The notes under the pieces: generated by a model
Database searches by the model: none
Told to the model about the DNA's origin: nothing
What the model saw: only the letters and a program-made list of their open reading frames with translations
Made by a program: the position numbers and the translations under genes
NCBI GenBank assembly: GCA_934167785.1
Contig: CAKPLX010000058.1
Coordinates: forward strand, 1 to 7,268
DNA length: 7,268 bases
Source: an uncultured Bacilli bacterium
GTDB lineage: Bacteria > Bacillota_I > Bacilli_A > RF39 > UBA660
Reading direction: 5' to 3'
Part shown: positions 6,719 through 7,268 of the stretch, piece after piece
How the letters are laid out: each line of letters opens with the position of its first letter
How positions within the stretch are numbered: the first letter of the stretch is position 1

Positions 6719-6769
6719 GCTAAATCTTTTTATTTTTATTTTTTTGTTCATCTTATTTTTTGATTTAGC
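6719..6769 (-). repeat. Stem with a long A-rich loop near the RNA 3' end
   Basis: GCTAAATC (6719-6726 on plus) and GATTTAGC (6762-6769) form a perfect 8-bp stem around 35 nt that are almost entirely A, with a few G, U and C, on the minus strand. The A-rich loop may be an unpaired docking or protein-binding surface. The same bases overlap a short open frame of 39 codons (6695-6814) without a clear start. Confidence 0.45.
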
Positions 6770-6803
6770 TTTTTTTAGTTCATTTACAAGGGCTACACTT
6801 TCT

Positions 6804-6902
6804 CTAATCTTATCTTAATCAGTCTCCTGCATTTTGACTTATGGGACTTATGCTCTTATTTCAACTAGCTACTTTAAGAACGGTCATAAATTAATAAGTT
6901 AG
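6804..6902 (-). repeat. Tandem structured unit A
   Basis: This is the second unit in transcript order. It shares with unit B an identical 11-nt block TTATGACCGTT, then AAAGTA, CTAGTTG, AGCATA and the 12-nt block GAGACTGATTAA. The closing helix P1 is made by CTAA/TTAG, CTTAT/ATAAG and TAAT/ATTA with small bulges. These are different bases from those in unit B. Inside, AGTCCC can pair with GG-A-GACT. Confidence 0.65.
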
Positions 6903-6935
6903 TGTGTATCATTGCCACATACTTTATTTGATTTT

Positions 6936-7024
6936 TTTCAATTAATCAGTCTCTTGTTTCACCAAATAGGATGGACGTATGCTATATTTCCAACTAGTGT
7001 ACTTTATAACGGTCATAATTGAAA
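6936..7024 (-). repeat. Tandem structured unit B
   Basis: The first unit in transcript order, homologous to unit A over about 76 nt, with conserved ends and a variable middle. Its P1 is a perfect 9-bp helix, TTTCAATTA (7016-7024) with TAATTGAAA (6936-6944). Both units also keep TATG near the 5' end and CATA in the core, which could pair. Confidence 0.65.
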
Positions 7025-7027
7025 TTT

Positions 7028-7098
7028 AAAAGTATGGGCGCCCATACTTTTATTTTTTAATAATTTTATTTTTAAAATAAAGTATGGTAGAACTTACC
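7028..7098 (-). promoter_or_regulatory. Competing hairpins, attenuator-like switch in the RNA 5' region
   Basis: In transcript order, GGTA (7095-7098) can pair with TACC (7086-7089). The overlapping CCATACTTT (7079-7087) can instead pair with AAAGTATGG (7042-7050). That segment can in turn pair with a second CCATACTTT (7028-7036), making a 10-bp GC-cored hairpin with a GCGC loop, followed by TTTTAAATTT. The set looks like anti-antiterminator, antiterminator and terminator. The U tract is short, so termination may be partial. Confidence 0.45.
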
Positions 7099-7133
7099 CT
7101 CTTTAAGTCACATTATCGACTTAAACTAACTCC

Positions 7134-7162
7134 ATTATAGCACTAATTTAGAATTATGTCAA
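7134..7162 (-). promoter_or_regulatory. Perfect consensus promoter of the noncoding RNA
   Basis: On the minus strand TTGACA (7157-7162) and TATAAT (7134-7139) are exactly 17 bp apart, a full match to the housekeeping sigma consensus, with TG two bases before the -10 (GTGC). The start should be near 7127. No coding sequence follows closely. Confidence 0.85.
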
Positions 7163-7174
7163 ATTTTCTTATAT

Positions 7175-7268
7175 AAGTAGTTATTTACAACTTTTGGCTC
7201 TCTTGACGATTGATACAAATATCAATCAAGTTAATAGAATTATATCATATTTTTATTAAATTGCAACT
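7175..7268 (-). repeat. Direct repeat copy 2, cut by the window end
   Basis: Ninety-four bp nearly identical to copy 1. It ends at the window edge, so its full length is unknown. It carries the same promoter (7239-7266) and hairpin (7202-7230), but the leader sequence beyond it differs: copy 1 continues to the TTGGC stem and attenuator, copy 2 to the noncoding RNA promoter. Confidence 0.9.
7239..7266 (-). promoter_or_regulatory. Promoter in repeat copy 2, upstream of the noncoding RNA
   Basis: The same TTGCAA (7261-7266), 16-bp spacer and TGA-TATAAT (7239-7244) as in copy 1. It would read through into the noncoding RNA from about 100 bp upstream of that RNA's own promoter, giving two tandem promoters. 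Confidence 0.6.

Larger units (their letters stand above)
6672..7127 (-). ncRNA. Candidate structured noncoding RNA, about 455 nt, unknown family
   Basis: The segment has its own perfect consensus promoter and ends at a strong intrinsic terminator. In transcript order it holds a stem TTTAAGTC/GACTTAAA (7118-7125, 7102-7109), a GGTA/TACC hairpin, a pair of competing hairpins (7028-7087), structured unit B, a linker hairpin (6902-6922), structured unit A, an 8-bp stem with a 35-nt A-rich loop (6719-6769) and the terminator. Reading frames are short and lack ribosome sites. The two units share sequence blocks but close with different, still complementary, P1 helices. I tried to match it to common riboswitches, tRNA-like, 6S-like, CRISPR and group I or II intron motifs without success. 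It could be a large structured RNA of the ROOL/GOLLD kind, a regulatory leader, or a degraded mobile element end; none of these is shown. Confidence 0.5.

Noticed and set aside
6936..7010. A 24-codon frame starting MTVIKYTSW in unit B and a similar MTV start in unit A
   Set aside because: Neither has a ribosome site, the unit A copy meets TGA after eight codons, and conserved pairing of the flanks explains the shared blocks better.
6804..7024. Possible CRISPR array or group I intron core from the repeated blocks
   Set aside because: There are only two units of about 90-100 nt with divergent middles, no regular repeat-spacer pattern, and the intron P, Q, R and S motifs are not found in order. 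The neighbouring nuclease family name alone is not evidence of an intron.

Overview
The window is very AT-rich and every supportable gene lies on the minus strand. Codon use, Gram-positive style ribosome binding sites (AAAGGAG, GGGAG, AGGTG) and protein families point to a low-GC Firmicute, probably a gut clostridium or relative. Tryptophan is read from TGG and the genes end in TAA or TAG, so there is no sign of a recoded TGA. Coordinates rise opposite to transcription, so the layout below runs from high to low.

(1) 7268-6459 has no intact protein gene but is dense in signals. Two near-identical direct repeats of about 95 bp (7175-7268 and 6538-6633) each carry a minus-strand promoter with an extended -10 and a hairpin just after the expected start. 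Between them is what looks like a discrete noncoding RNA gene of about 455 nt. It has a perfect TTGACA-17-TATAAT promoter (7134-7162), competing hairpins (7028-7098), two tandem homologous structured units (6936-7024 and 6804-6902), an A-rich stem-loop and an intrinsic terminator (6681-6713). I cannot match it to a known RNA family; it is the best candidate here for something undescribed.

(2) 6458-6085 is a broken PD-(D/E)XK endonuclease-like gene (the family named group I intron-associated endonuclease). It has a good ribosome binding site but an early 1-nt frameshift and an in-frame TAA. Its leader holds a terminator hairpin (6502-6527), and a long inverted repeat (6006-6074) closes it.

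(3) 5934-3978 is a two-gene unit: a 523-residue protein with a gluzincin-like zinc protease motif (HEEMH then EGTTE), followed one base later by a 127-residue charged protein.

(4) 3852-2434, with its own promoter and terminator, encodes a 472-residue membrane protein ending in a conserved domain of unknown function.

(5) 2206-64 is a compact operon: a radical SAM/SPASM protein, an overlapping 98-residue membrane protein, and an RNase Z-like metallo-beta-lactamase-fold hydrolase. The overlap and short spacing suggest coordinated expression, but the substrate is unknown and no typical RiPP precursor is visible.

Bases 1-63 lie downstream of the last gene and show no convincing gene or terminator.
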